Of a stretch of DNA of 64,000 nucleotides, positions 24,436-33,755 are shown in pieces. Every line of letters begins with the position of its first letter. Position 1 is the stretch's first letter. The notes beneath the pieces were generated by a model that had not been told where the DNA came from, did no database searches, and worked only from the letters and a program-made list of their open reading frames with translations. The translations under genes were made by a program, and so were the position numbers. The stretch spans positions 2,852,001-2,916,000 of the forward strand of contig OZ245886.1 in NCBI GenBank assembly GCA_965229525.1, given 5' to 3'. The DNA is from HXMU1420-13 sp965229525. Its GTDB lineage: Bacteria; Bacteroidota; Rhodothermia; Balneolales; Balneolaceae.

Positions 24436-26691
24436 TTGTCGTATAGAAACAGCTACATATTTTTTGTCTTATTAATTGGTTTTTTAAGTTCATCAGCAGA
24501 GGCACAGTGGGCATCTCTTCAAGGTGTTGTTACAGATTATTCTTCTTCTGAAACATTAGAAGGTGCAAATGTTACGATTCAGGACATAAATAACACGAAT
24601 AGATTTAAAGGCACTGCAACTGATAAAAATGGATTTTATCAGATTGGATCTATTCGACCTGGTACGTATGAATTAAAGGTGAGTTTTCTAGGATTTTTAA
24701 CTCATGTTGATACGCTCATTTTCCGCCTTGAAGACACAAAAACATTTAGCATTGATCTAAAACCCGACGAATCTGAACTGGGAGTTGTTGTGGTTGAACA
24801 ACCCGCCGGCGCCGTTCTACGAGAGGAAGGGAGGCAAAGAGTTTCACCTATAGATTTAAGTCGGGTTCCTACACCTGTTGCAGGCGGTGACCTGGTGAGT
24901 TATTTGCAAACTCTGCCCGGAGTAGTTTCTTTGGGAAGCAGGGGGGGACAAGTATTTATCCGCGGAGGCTCACCTTCAGAGAATATGGTACTCGTTGATG
25001 GAATATTAATCTACAAACCCTTTCATATTGTCGGGTTTTTCTCTCCATTTCCTCAAGATCTAATTGCAAATGCTGATTTCTATGCAGGTGGATTCTCCCC
25101 TTATTACACTGGTCGGATTTCTTCAGTATTAGATATAAATATGCGAAATGGGGATAAGTTTGATTACAAAGCAAGCGCCTCTCTTAGCCCATTCGTTGCA
25201 GATTTTGTTGCTGAAGGTCCATTTGGAACAGAGTCGGCATCATGGATCATCTCTACCAGAAGATCGCTCATTCAAACAACGAGCAAAGCATTCATCGAAC
25301 CCGAACAGCCCCTAAAATTCGAATCGCACTATGGAAAGGTGAGTTTCAATACCAACGATGTTCAATGTTCTGCACTTACCATGCATACCTACGATCGTGG
25401 TCGGCTTGATTTTGATAAAGACGAAACCATTCGATGGGGAAACTTTTTAATTGGCGGTCAATGCCAGGTATTACCAGAGGAATCTAGAATTCTTTTAGAG
25501 ACTAATGTGAATTTTTCTCATATGTGGAATAATGCTCGAAATGAGGATCAAAAAGATTCTTTTTCGCGAGTTTCCAGATTTTATATGGATATAAATATGA
25601 CCCAATATCGAAACGATGTTCGGTTCGTTTATGGAGCTTTTTTAAACACTCGGTACATGAATTATGATATTCGAGGTAGATTTCAGGATTTAGATACTGA
25701 ACGATATGGGTTATTCAACATGGGAGCACATTTCGAAGTATCACTACCTTTATCAGATAAATTATCATTTTCGCCCGGAATTGTATTGTCTTTGATTCCA
25801 ACAATTTATGATATGAGTTACGAACCTAGAATTCGTACAACATTTCGACCATTTGGTAGCAAGAATCAGGAATTAAGCGCCGTATTTGGTGTATACCGTC
25901 AGCCATTGGTTGGAATTAGTGATATGCGTGATGCCAGCTCCGTTTTCACCATATGGATGAGAGCTCCATTTGAAGGGGCGCAAATGGAATCCACACATTA
26001 TTTACTTAGTTGGCAACAATCCATCGGAGATTTTAATTGGTCGATAGAAGGGTATTACAAAGATCTTAAAAATATATCCATCCCTACGTGGACTACCGTG
26101 GCGCGAGTTTCTACAGAACTAACACTGGCAGATGGTGAAACCTATGGGGCCGATTTAAGGTTTGAGTATTCTAAAGGGCGATTTTATGGGGTAGTTGGAT
26201 ACGGTTATAGTTTAACTACTTATGAATCTGCCCAGGATAATTTCGGGTTTTGGTTTGATGAACCCGTTCAATCCTTTAATCCACCTCATGACAGGCGACA
26301 TCAGGTAAATACTACGGGTAGTTATCTATGGGGTGATTATCTGATAGGTGTGAGATGGCAATTAGGTACGGGCGTTCCATTTACACAGCCAATTGGATTT
26401 GATGAAGTTTTATTTTTCGACCGTGGTTTGCCTGATGTTCGTAGTACAGTTGGTACACGCCGTGTAATTCTTGATAAACCTTATCAGGGAAGGTTACCGG
26501 TGTACCATAGACTAGATGCCTCGGTTGAACGGGATTTTGAACTTGACAATTTTGGAGCAGACTTAAACGTGAAAGTAGGGGTCATCAACTCATATGATCG
26601 TGCAAATTTATTCTTTTACGATGTGTTCACAAATCGACGATCCGATCAACTTCCATTTGTTCCGTATGTAGCATTCAAAATTCAAACATAA
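24436..26691 (+). CDS. TonB-dependent receptor with carboxypeptidase-like N-terminal domain
   Basis: Outer-membrane active importer, 751 residues. Order: signal peptide (YIFFVLLIGFLSSSAEA, then Gln), CarboxypepD-regulatory-like domain (LQGVVTDYSSSETLEGANVT), plug domain (LQTLPGVVSLGSRGGQVFIR, then GGSPSENMVLVDGI), and a beta-barrel with alternating aromatic strands ending in VPYVAFKIQT. A TTG start gives the complete signal peptide; there is no ATG nearby. The next gene, a DUF4249 lipoprotein, starts on the base after the stop. Substrate unknown; no metabolic gene is nearby to suggest one. Confidence 0.88.
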   Translation: MSYRNSYIFFVLLIGFLSSSAEAQWASLQGVVTDYSSSETLEGANVTIQDINNTNRFKGTATDKNGFYQIGSIRPGTYELKVSFLGFLTHVDTLIFRLEDTKTFSIDLKPDESELGVVVVEQPAGAVLREEGRQRVSPIDLSRVPTPVAGGDLVSYLQTLPGVVSLGSRGGQVFIRGGSPSENMVLVDGILIYKPFHIVGFFSPFPQDLIANADFYAGGFSPYYTGRISSVLDINMRNGDKFDYKASASLSPFVADFVAEGPFGTESASWIISTRRSLIQTTSKAFIEPEQPLKFESHYGKVSFNTNDVQCSALTMHTYDRGRLDFDKDETIRWGNFLIGGQCQVLPEESRILLETNVNFSHMWNNARNEDQKDSFSRVSRFYMDINMTQYRNDVRFVYGAFLNTRYMNYDIRGRFQDLDTERYGLFNMGAHFEVSLPLSDKLSFSPGIVLSLIPTIYDMSYEPRIRTTFRPFGSKNQELSAVFGVYRQPLVGISDMRDASSVFTIWMRAPFEGAQMESTHYLLSWQQSIGDFNWSIEGYYKDLKNISIPTWTTVARVSTELTLADGETYGADLRFEYSKGRFYGVVGYGYSLTTYESAQDNFGFWFDEPVQSFNPPHDRRHQVNTTGSYLWGDYLIGVRWQLGTGVPFTQPIGFDEVLFFDRGLPDVRSTVGTRRVILDKPYQGRLPVYHRLDASVERDFELDNFGADLNVKVGVINSYDRANLFFYDVFTNRRSDQLPFVPYVAFKIQT

Positions 26692-27585
26692 ATGACGGAA
26701 GCGTTAAGTAACATATCGAAATTAAGAAAAGTAGGCTACTTCTTTGGGCTACTCTTGGTTAGTTTTTTTGCCGTTACCTGCGATGAAAGCTTTGAACCAC
26801 GAGAAGAAAACACAGAGTATTTCTTTTCTATGTACGGATACCTGGATGCCACAGCTGACACTCAATGGATTCGCCTTGTTCCTGTTAGAGAAGATTTTGA
26901 TCCAAAACCAGATCAAATTGAGGCTGAAGTAATCATTCGAAATATAGATACGGGAGAACAAGCGGTAATGAACGATTCCTTGTTTAATCCTAATCCACTT
27001 GTGGTTTACTGGAATTTTTGGACAACCATGGATATCGTGCCTGAACATACGTATGAGATTACTGCTACACTACCGGATGGGGAAACAAGTAGTACAATTG
27101 TTACTATTCCTCCGGATTTCCCTACACCAATTTATGCACTTTACTTTGGGGAAGAAGTGTTGATTGTACGAAACGTAAAAGATGTTGCTGATGTACAATC
27201 TGTATACCGTGTTCGCGAAACCTTCTTCAATCGTGAATATATTTTCACGTTCAGTCACATTCAGGATTCCCTGGAATCACCATTGCCAAATGAAATCTTT
27301 TTCAGACTCGACTATAGTAGGGATGTAGGATTGATGGCCCGTCAATTTCCGGATACGGAATGGATAATTGAAGATCAGCAATTGTTTGTAGCCTCTGCAG
27401 GGCCAGAATGGATTAATCTATACGAAGTAGAAGAAGAGATCTATACATTAGCAGAAGGTGTTTCAAATATTAAGAATGGGGTTGGATTTATGATTGGGGC
27501 AGTTACGAAAACAGTACCCTGGGAAGCTTGTTTTTCTAATGAAGGACTTTTTACAGCATGCGAATTAGAAACTCGTATTCGCTAA
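26692..27585 (+). CDS. DUF4249 lipoprotein, partner of the TonB receptor
   Basis: A 297-residue lipoprotein: N-terminal hydrophobic stretch GYFFGLLLVSFFAVTC with the lipid-modified Cys, then an immunoglobulin-like part containing YEITATLPDGETSSTIVTI, which is the recognisable DUF4249 core. DUF4249 genes usually follow TonB-dependent receptors of the class found just upstream and probably act as a surface lid or accessory. Its ATG directly follows the receptor's TAA. No enzymatic motif is present. Confidence 0.78.
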   Translation: MTEALSNISKLRKVGYFFGLLLVSFFAVTCDESFEPREENTEYFFSMYGYLDATADTQWIRLVPVREDFDPKPDQIEAEVIIRNIDTGEQAVMNDSLFNPNPLVVYWNFWTTMDIVPEHTYEITATLPDGETSSTIVTIPPDFPTPIYALYFGEEVLIVRNVKDVADVQSVYRVRETFFNREYIFTFSHIQDSLESPLPNEIFFRLDYSRDVGLMARQFPDTEWIIEDQQLFVASAGPEWINLYEVEEEIYTLAEGVSNIKNGVGFMIGAVTKTVPWEACFSNEGLFTACELETRIR

Positions 27586-27674
27586 TACATTTTTTTCTTT
27601 TCTTTTTATGTAACCTTTCTTTTTGTTGATAGTGTACTGGGCAACAATTATACAATAATGCTTAACAGGGCACT

Positions 27675-28241
27675 TTGAGTTCAACGGCGGACAAAGCTTT
27701 AATGATGAAAGTAAAGGAAGGTCAGATTGATAAACTGGGCTTACTTTATGAGAGATATTCAGGTTCGCTGTTCAGTTTTTTCTTTCGAAAAACCAAAGAG
27801 TATCAATTAAGCGAAGATCTTGTTCAATCGGTGTTTGAGCGAATGCTCAAGTATCGCGACACATATACCGGAAGCGGCTCTTTTACTACATGGATGTTTA
27901 GTATTGCACGAAACGCCCATATCGATCACTATCGAAAAGTAAAGCGCCTAAAAGAGGATGAAATTCTTGACGAAGAACGAGTCCCGGGTGACGATCCATC
28001 CGGTTATGTGGATTTAGATGAACACGCTAAACGAAAAATAATCCTTGAAAAAGCACTCGATGCGCTCGAAGAGGAAAAGAAAGAAGTCGTAATCCTGAGT
28101 CGTTTTGAAGGACTCCGATATCAGGAAATTGCAGAAATACAGGGCGTAACTGAAAGTGCTGTAAAAGTTAGGATGTTTAGAGCAATGAAAGATTTAAAGA
28201 CGATTGTAACCACACTTAGTGAGGAATACAGCAATGAATGA
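27675..28241 (+). CDS. ECF-type RNA polymerase sigma factor
   Basis: A 188-residue sigma-70 family factor with regions 2 and 4 only. Region 2 reads GLLYERYSGSLFSFFFRKT and FTTWMFSIARNAHIDHYRK; region 4 reads KEVVILSRFEGLRYQEIAEI with the DNA-binding helix EIQGVTESAVKVRMFRAM. A TTG start is taken; ATG at 27702 is possible and would lose nine residues. It overlaps the anti-sigma gene by eight bases. The four-gene operon it opens (sigma, membrane anti-sigma, two DUF4097 proteins) suggests control of envelope genes and probable autoregulation. Confidence 0.92.
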   Translation: MSSTADKALMMKVKEGQIDKLGLLYERYSGSLFSFFFRKTKEYQLSEDLVQSVFERMLKYRDTYTGSGSFTTWMFSIARNAHIDHYRKVKRLKEDEILDEERVPGDDPSGYVDLDEHAKRKIILEKALDALEEEKKEVVILSRFEGLRYQEIAEIQGVTESAVKVRMFRAMKDLKTIVTTLSEEYSNE

Positions 28242-29022
28242 AAAGTACGAACAATTAATAGCAGATTATTTACAAGGCACATTAAACGATGCTTCGAGTA
28301 AAGAGCTTGAACTGCTCATCGAAAAGGGGGAAATCGATTTCATTGATTTCAGGGCCTATGAGCAACTTCATCACGATTTAGAACTTGTCTCAATTCCAAA
28401 ACCAAGCGAGACGATGAGGAATCGTTTCTATGAAATGTTGGCTCAAGAACAAGAAAAACTCGATGCCAAAGTCACAACAAAATGGATTGAACATCTATCT
28501 GTGTGGCTACATAGTTTAACGGCACCTAAACTTGCTTATGCATTTGTTTTATTGGTAATAGGTGGATTTATCGGTAACTGGACAGGTTCAGATTCGGATC
28601 AAATCGAACAGCTTACATCAGAAATGGAATCTATGAAACAGATTATGATGGTAAGTATGCTCGAAGGACCATCGGCGACAGACCGGTTAAGAGCCGTGAA
28701 TATTAGCAGCCAACTTCCGCAAGCAGATGAACGCGCAGTACAGGCGTTATTATTTACGCTAAATAACGACGCTAGCGAAAATGTAAGAATACAGACCATA
28801 CAAGCCTTAATTCGATGGGGAGATATTCCAACTGTTAGAGAAGGAATGATCCGTTCCATTAGCCGACAGGAATCTGATCTTGTTCTTGTAGCTCTGGCTG
28901 ATGCCATGGTTGAAATGGGAGCAAGAAATGCTGCCGGTGAATTCGAAAAATTAAAACAGGAGAGAGAACTCTCTAGTTCAATCCGATCAAAAATTGACAA
29001 CACTATCGCGGTACTACTATGA
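28234..29022 (+). CDS. membrane anti-sigma factor with HEAT repeats
   Basis: A 262-residue single-pass protein. The N-terminal ~75 residues (KYEQLIADYLQGTLNDASS) resemble a zinc-less anti-sigma domain; one membrane helix lies near residue 105 (KLAYAFVLLVIGGFIG); the outer part carries HEAT-like repeats such as RAVQALLFTLNNDASENVR. ATG 28234 is used because it sits in the sigma gene's stop region (eight-base overlap); an earlier start would add residues with no support. The role as anti-sigma is inferred from position and architecture. It overlaps the next gene by four bases. Confidence 0.78.
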   Translation: MNEKYEQLIADYLQGTLNDASSKELELLIEKGEIDFIDFRAYEQLHHDLELVSIPKPSETMRNRFYEMLAQEQEKLDAKVTTKWIEHLSVWLHSLTAPKLAYAFVLLVIGGFIGNWTGSDSDQIEQLTSEMESMKQIMMVSMLEGPSATDRLRAVNISSQLPQADERAVQALLFTLNNDASENVRIQTIQALIRWGDIPTVREGMIRSISRQESDLVLVALADAMVEMGARNAAGEFEKLKQERELSSSIRSKIDNTIAVLL

Positions 29023-29882
29023 AAAAAATAAGCTCAATAGCACTCATATTAATGTTGGGGATGTCACCCATTGAGGCGCAACGAATACAAGATGATATAT
29101 CGTTTCAAATTTTATCCAACGAGTTTGGGAAATCCTATGAAGTTGTAGTAAAAAACATAATGGGAGATGTAGAAATTGAAGGCTATGATGGAGATGACAT
29201 TCTAGTTGAAGCAAATAGAGAAATTTGGAAAGAAAGAGGAAGAGTGTCTGATTCAGATTTAGTTGATTACCAATTACGACAGATTGTGTCGGATGATAGG
29301 GTCTTTATTTATGTGGATGCACCTGGAGTAGAATTAGATTTAGATGATGGGCGCATTAATTATAGAATGGACTGGAGAGATGATGAAGACATTCGTTTTT
29401 ACTTCAATATAAAAGTTAAAATTCCTAAAGCTATGGATGTGGATGCATCAACAATTAATGATGGGATTGTACTAATCGATGACATGTCAGCAGCTATTGA
29501 AGCACATAATGTTAACGGAGCTATTAAAATAATAGACGCAAGATCGAGAATAGAAGCCAATACAGTAAATGGAAAAATTGAAGTTTGGTTTGCAGAATCA
29601 CCAACCTTCGATATGGAATTTCACTCCGTTAACGGCGAAATTTCTGTTTATTCGCCAAAAGATTTTGGAGCCATTGTAACTTTCGAAAGTTTAAACGGTG
29701 ACCTATATACAGATTTTGATAACGTTAAGCGATTACCAAACCAATTGAACAGGGCAGAAAGCAGAGAAGGCAACCGCTACAAACTTACATCAAACGCACC
29801 AATCCAAATTGGTGATGGTGGTCCAGCAATGGATTTTAAGCTTGTGAATGGAAATGTCTTTATCCGCGAAAGAGAATCATAA
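29019..29882 (+). CDS. secreted DUF4097-type beta-strand repeat protein, copy 1
   Basis: A 287-residue exported protein (MKKISSIALILMLGMSPIEA signal, then Gln). The body is a series of short beta rungs with recurring 'N-G-x-I/V' turns, for example VNGAIKIIDA, VNGKIEVWFA, VNGEISVYSP and LNGDLYTDFD, as in DUF4097 putative adhesins. It sits at the end of an ATGA-coupled chain after the anti-sigma factor and is followed by a related gene, so it is a likely target or sensor of the same envelope-stress circuit. Exact function unknown. Confidence 0.78.
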   Translation: MKKISSIALILMLGMSPIEAQRIQDDISFQILSNEFGKSYEVVVKNIMGDVEIEGYDGDDILVEANREIWKERGRVSDSDLVDYQLRQIVSDDRVFIYVDAPGVELDLDDGRINYRMDWRDDEDIRFYFNIKVKIPKAMDVDASTINDGIVLIDDMSAAIEAHNVNGAIKIIDARSRIEANTVNGKIEVWFAESPTFDMEFHSVNGEISVYSPKDFGAIVTFESLNGDLYTDFDNVKRLPNQLNRAESREGNRYKLTSNAPIQIGDGGPAMDFKLVNGNVFIRERES

Positions 29883-29893
29883 AAGAGAAAACA

Positions 29894-30697
29894 ATGAAAT
29901 CAGTAAAACAAATATCATTAATACTTGGCGTAATAATGCTTTTTTCAGGAGCATCAGTCGCTCAAAACGACTTACGTATACCATTGACTAGTCCCAATTC
30001 GCCGGGCAAATTAAGAGTAAACTCGGTCTATGCAGACATAGTAACCATAAAAGCCTGGGATGGTGATGATGTTCGAGTCTTAATCAATAATGAAGAAGAA
30101 GACCATGACGACAGTTACAACCGTAACGGGCTCCGCAAAATTTCTACGGGAGGAGCCGGTGTAGAAGTAACAGAAGAAAATAATCAGGTAAATATTAAAA
30201 CTTCCCCAAATAATGACGACGTAGATCTTGAAATATGGGTTCCTGAAATGTTTTCAGTAATGGTGAATCTCACTCATGGTGATATTTACGTGGAAGGAGT
30301 TAATGGTGAACACGCCGTAAAGGCCACTAATGGCGATGTTGAAATGGTTGGAATAAGAGGTTCTGTACTTTGTAATAGTATCAATGGAGATATTGAAATT
30401 GAATTTCTTGAGGTAACTGAAGGTGCTCCGATGTCATTCAATGGACTTAATGGAGATATCGAAGTTTCATTACCTGCGAACACAAAATTCAATGGGAAAA
30501 TGAAAACCGATTATGGGGATGTTTACACCAATTTCGATATTGATATCGATCGTACTGGAAATACGACAGAATCTTCAGGGCAAGATGGAGTCTACTCGAT
30601 AACAGTTAATCGTTGGATCACCGGAAAAGTGAATGGCGGAGGCCCGGAATACTTATTTAAGACGCTTCACGGCGATATAGAAATAAGTAAAAATTAG
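29894..30697 (+). CDS. secreted DUF4097-type beta-strand repeat protein, copy 2
   Basis: A 267-residue exported protein (signal SLILGVIMLFSGASVA, then Gln) related to the gene just upstream. It keeps the same 'N-G-D' rungs: THGDIYVEGVNG, TNGDVEMVGIRG, INGDIEIEFLE, LNGDIEVSLPA and ends with LHGDIEISKN. The repeat turns are again consistent with a right-handed beta-solenoid (DUF4097). Eleven bases separate it from its paralogue; together they close the sigma-factor operon. Unknown molecular role. Confidence 0.78.
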   Translation: MKSVKQISLILGVIMLFSGASVAQNDLRIPLTSPNSPGKLRVNSVYADIVTIKAWDGDDVRVLINNEEEDHDDSYNRNGLRKISTGGAGVEVTEENNQVNIKTSPNNDDVDLEIWVPEMFSVMVNLTHGDIYVEGVNGEHAVKATNGDVEMVGIRGSVLCNSINGDIEIEFLEVTEGAPMSFNGLNGDIEVSLPANTKFNGKMKTDYGDVYTNFDIDIDRTGNTTESSGQDGVYSITVNRWITGKVNGGGPEYLFKTLHGDIEISKN

Positions 30698-30817
30698 TAA
30701 ATAGGGGAAACGTATCAGTTTCCCCCTCGTCTGTAATTTATAACTCTCAACTGGTCATCTTTTCTGCTCAAAATGTTGGAGAGAAGTAGATTTGATAGCC
30801 TTTCTAAGTCAGGTACT

Positions 30818-33601
30818 ATGCAAAAAATGATCACACTAATAATGGTATGCGTGTTCCTCGGTACTGCTGCTTATGCACAGAATGAAACACCGGGAGGAGA
30901 GATTCCTAGCAAAGGAAATGCCCCATCATCAGATGATATAAGAAAAGGTACAATAGAAAATCCAACCATGAATGCTGTTCGAATTGAAAGTAATTCGATC
31001 ATTCAATTAGATGGTTATTTAGATGAATCTATATGGGCTCAGGTTCCTTATGCCACAGATTTTACACAACGGTTTCCAATTGATGGAGGGCGACCAAGTC
31101 AAAGAACTGAAGCGAAAATTCTTTATACCGATTCCCATATCTTCGTTGGAATGATGGCCTATGAATCTGCCCCGGATTCCATTAATAAAGCGCTATTTAG
31201 AAGAGATGGAAATGAAGCCAGTGATTGGGTATACGTTAGTTTTGACAGCTATAACGATAAAAGAACAGCATTTACTTTTGCTGTAAATCCAACAGGGGTT
31301 CAAAAAGACATCTTGTATTTCGATGATAACGGTGAAGATATTTTGTGGGATGCTGTTTGGGAAGCTGAAGCAAAAATCACCAATGAGGGCTGGTCAGTAG
31401 AGATGAAAATACCATTATCACAACTTAGGTTTAGTTCAAATCAATCGGTTCAAACCTGGGGGGTAAATTTTCAGCGAAGAATTGCCAGGAATAATGAGTT
31501 CAATTATTGGTCTGAAACGTCTCAAACTACAGCCGGAATGGTTTCGTTATTTGGTCGTCTTGAAGGTATTCGAGACCTGGATGAACCAAGACGACTTGAA
31601 ATTACCCCATATGTTTCAGCTAACCTGGCAAGACAACCGGGCGATAGTAATGACCCATATTATAAAGAGAATGATTTTGGTGGTAATATTGGTGGTGATA
31701 TCAAATATGGATTAACCTCTGATTTAACACTTACCGCAACCATAAATCCTGATTTTGGGCAAGTAGAAGCAGATCCTGCAACGATCAATCTTTCTCAATT
31801 TGAAATATTTTTCCGTGAACGAAGACCATTCTTCCTGGAAGGGAATGAGATTTTTAGATTCGGTAGAACTAGAACGTATAACACAGCCGGAAATCCGAAT
31901 ACATTTTATTCAAGACGAATTGGCCGAACACCACAAGGTAGTTTTTTTAGAGCTAACGACTTCACCAACGGTGCCTTATTTAATGCAGATAGTGTTCAAA
32001 CCAGCTATCGAGATGTTCCTGATCAAACGAATATTGCAGCTGCAGCAAAAATTAGTGGTAAAACTCAATCTGGATGGTCAATCGGTGTTCTTAATGCCTA
32101 CACGCTGGAAGAAGAAGGTGAATTTACTGTAGATCAAGGCAATATTTTGGGAAGAACCAGAGGAATATTCACCGCAGAGCCTGCAACCAATTATCTGGTT
32201 GCTCGCGTGAAAAAAGATATCAATGAAGGAAACACAGTTACTGGTGGATTTTTAAGTGCAGTTAATAGAAATATTGATAATACTTACTTTGAGACCTACC
32301 TAAGAAACTCGGCCTATATAGCCGGTGCTGATTTTGAACATAACTGGGCTGATAGGCAGTATGTTGTAAGTGGAACCTTTTCTGTCAGTCAAATTAACGG
32401 TACAGAGGATGTTATAACTGCAGCTCAGAATGCACCACAAAGATATTATCAGCGAGTAGATTCTGATGAACTTAATGTTGATAATACTAAGACGAGTTTG
32501 GAAGGTTTTGCAACCGAACTGAGCTTAAGAAAATCTTCAGGTGATCATTTTACCGGTTCTGTTACCTATGCAGAAGTTAGTCCCGGATATGAAACGAATG
32601 ATATTGGTTTTCAAAATAGAGCAGACTATCGTTCATTCGCATTTGCCTTCCAGTGGCAAGAAACTGCACCTAAAGCTGTTCAGTACTGGGAATTATGGAG
32701 TTACCACCTTTATGGCTGGAATTATGATGGTGACTGGCTGTGGAGAAACATCAATTTTGGTGGGTTCACACGCTTTAAAAATCAGTGGTTCTTTAATGCA
32801 AATGTAAATGGATCATTTGGAAGAATCTCTGATCGATTGACTAGGGGTGGCCCGACTATGAAATATAACGACGATTTGAATTTCAACTTTAACCTGGGAT
32901 CAGATCGCTCTAAACCATTTTCTTTTGGTCATGGTCAATTTCATCGACGAGATATAGAAAACGAGTATGATGATTACTACTGGTTTGATGTTTCCTACCG
33001 ACCAGCCACAAATATTCAAATTACCATTGAACCTGAAATTGGCTTTGAATTAGACGAAGATCAATTTGTTGCCAATATTGCAAGGAACGCAACAGACCCT
33101 GATGCGAACCAAACCTTTGGGAATAGATATATTTTTGCAGATGCGAAAAGCATGAACTTCTCCACAGAAATACGTTTGAATTGGACATTTTCACCCAAAA
33201 TGAGTTTACAAACATTTGTACGACCATTTATCAATTCCTTTAGATTCTCGAATTTTGGTGAGTTTAATAATCCCGGAGATTGGGGATTTGATAAGTATGG
33301 CGTTGATGAAGGAACGATATCAGAATCAGGAAATGGTGAATTTGCTGTAGATATTGATAATGATGGTGATGAAGATTTCAATTTTAATAGGCCGGATTTC
33401 ACGTTCCGCTCCATACAAGGGAATGCAGTATTCCGATGGGAATATACACCGGGTTCAACATTGTTTCTGGTATGGCAGCAAAGCAGAGATGGTAGCATTG
33501 GTGATGGCCGATTCGATCTTGGCAACGATTTGATAGATATCTTTGATCCAAAGCCTAATAATATATTCTTGGTTAAGCTAAGCTATTGGTTCGGAACGTA
33601 G
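30818..33601 (+). CDS. DUF5916 outer-membrane protein with CBM9-like domain, copy 1
   Basis: A 927-residue secreted protein. ATG 30818 gives the signal peptide (MITLIMVCVFLGTAAYA, then Gln); ATG 30773 would add a 15-residue tail. Residues ~60-260 look like a CBM9-type beta-sandwich (IQLDGYLDESIWAQVP, SWDAVWEAEA-like strand), followed by the DUF5916 region with LTATINPDFGQVEADPATIN and FFRERRPFFLEGNEIF, and then many amphipathic strands ending in KLSYWFGT. The aromatic C-terminus suggests an outer-membrane barrel. Family function is unknown. A paralogue follows downstream of a terminator. Confidence 0.85.
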   Translation: MQKMITLIMVCVFLGTAAYAQNETPGGEIPSKGNAPSSDDIRKGTIENPTMNAVRIESNSIIQLDGYLDESIWAQVPYATDFTQRFPIDGGRPSQRTEAKILYTDSHIFVGMMAYESAPDSINKALFRRDGNEASDWVYVSFDSYNDKRTAFTFAVNPTGVQKDILYFDDNGEDILWDAVWEAEAKITNEGWSVEMKIPLSQLRFSSNQSVQTWGVNFQRRIARNNEFNYWSETSQTTAGMVSLFGRLEGIRDLDEPRRLEITPYVSANLARQPGDSNDPYYKENDFGGNIGGDIKYGLTSDLTLTATINPDFGQVEADPATINLSQFEIFFRERRPFFLEGNEIFRFGRTRTYNTAGNPNTFYSRRIGRTPQGSFFRANDFTNGALFNADSVQTSYRDVPDQTNIAAAAKISGKTQSGWSIGVLNAYTLEEEGEFTVDQGNILGRTRGIFTAEPATNYLVARVKKDINEGNTVTGGFLSAVNRNIDNTYFETYLRNSAYIAGADFEHNWADRQYVVSGTFSVSQINGTEDVITAAQNAPQRYYQRVDSDELNVDNTKTSLEGFATELSLRKSSGDHFTGSVTYAEVSPGYETNDIGFQNRADYRSFAFAFQWQETAPKAVQYWELWSYHLYGWNYDGDWLWRNINFGGFTRFKNQWFFNANVNGSFGRISDRLTRGGPTMKYNDDLNFNFNLGSDRSKPFSFGHGQFHRRDIENEYDDYYWFDVSYRPATNIQITIEPEIGFELDEDQFVANIARNATDPDANQTFGNRYIFADAKSMNFSTEIRLNWTFSPKMSLQTFVRPFINSFRFSNFGEFNNPGDWGFDKYGVDEGTISESGNGEFAVDIDNDGDEDFNFNRPDFTFRSIQGNAVFRWEYTPGSTLFLVWQQSRDGSIGDGRFDLGNDLIDIFDPKPNNIFLVKLSYWFGT

Positions 33602-33624
33602 TAGAAAAAATACCCAGTTTTCAG

Positions 33625-33655
33625 CCCCAATCGTTATTTCCGATTGGGGTTTTTT
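33625..33655 (+). terminator. intrinsic terminator between the DUF5916 genes
   Basis: Nine perfect pairs (CCCCAATCG at 33625-33633 with CGATTGGGG at 33641-33649), a seven-base loop, then six T. It ends the first DUF5916 transcript, so the second copy needs its own promoter. Confidence 0.88.
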
Positions 33656-33755
33656 GTTGTAACAAACGAATAGTAAGTACCTCTTTTGCAATAACGTCGG
33701 CATATTTCGTTTTACTCGGCCCGAGTTAATAAGATCATCAGCAAAAGACAATTAA

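Noticed and set aside
33061..33525. 154-codon minus-strand frame within the first DUF5916 gene
   Set aside because: Antisense shadow of a clear coding region; codon pattern follows the plus-strand gene.
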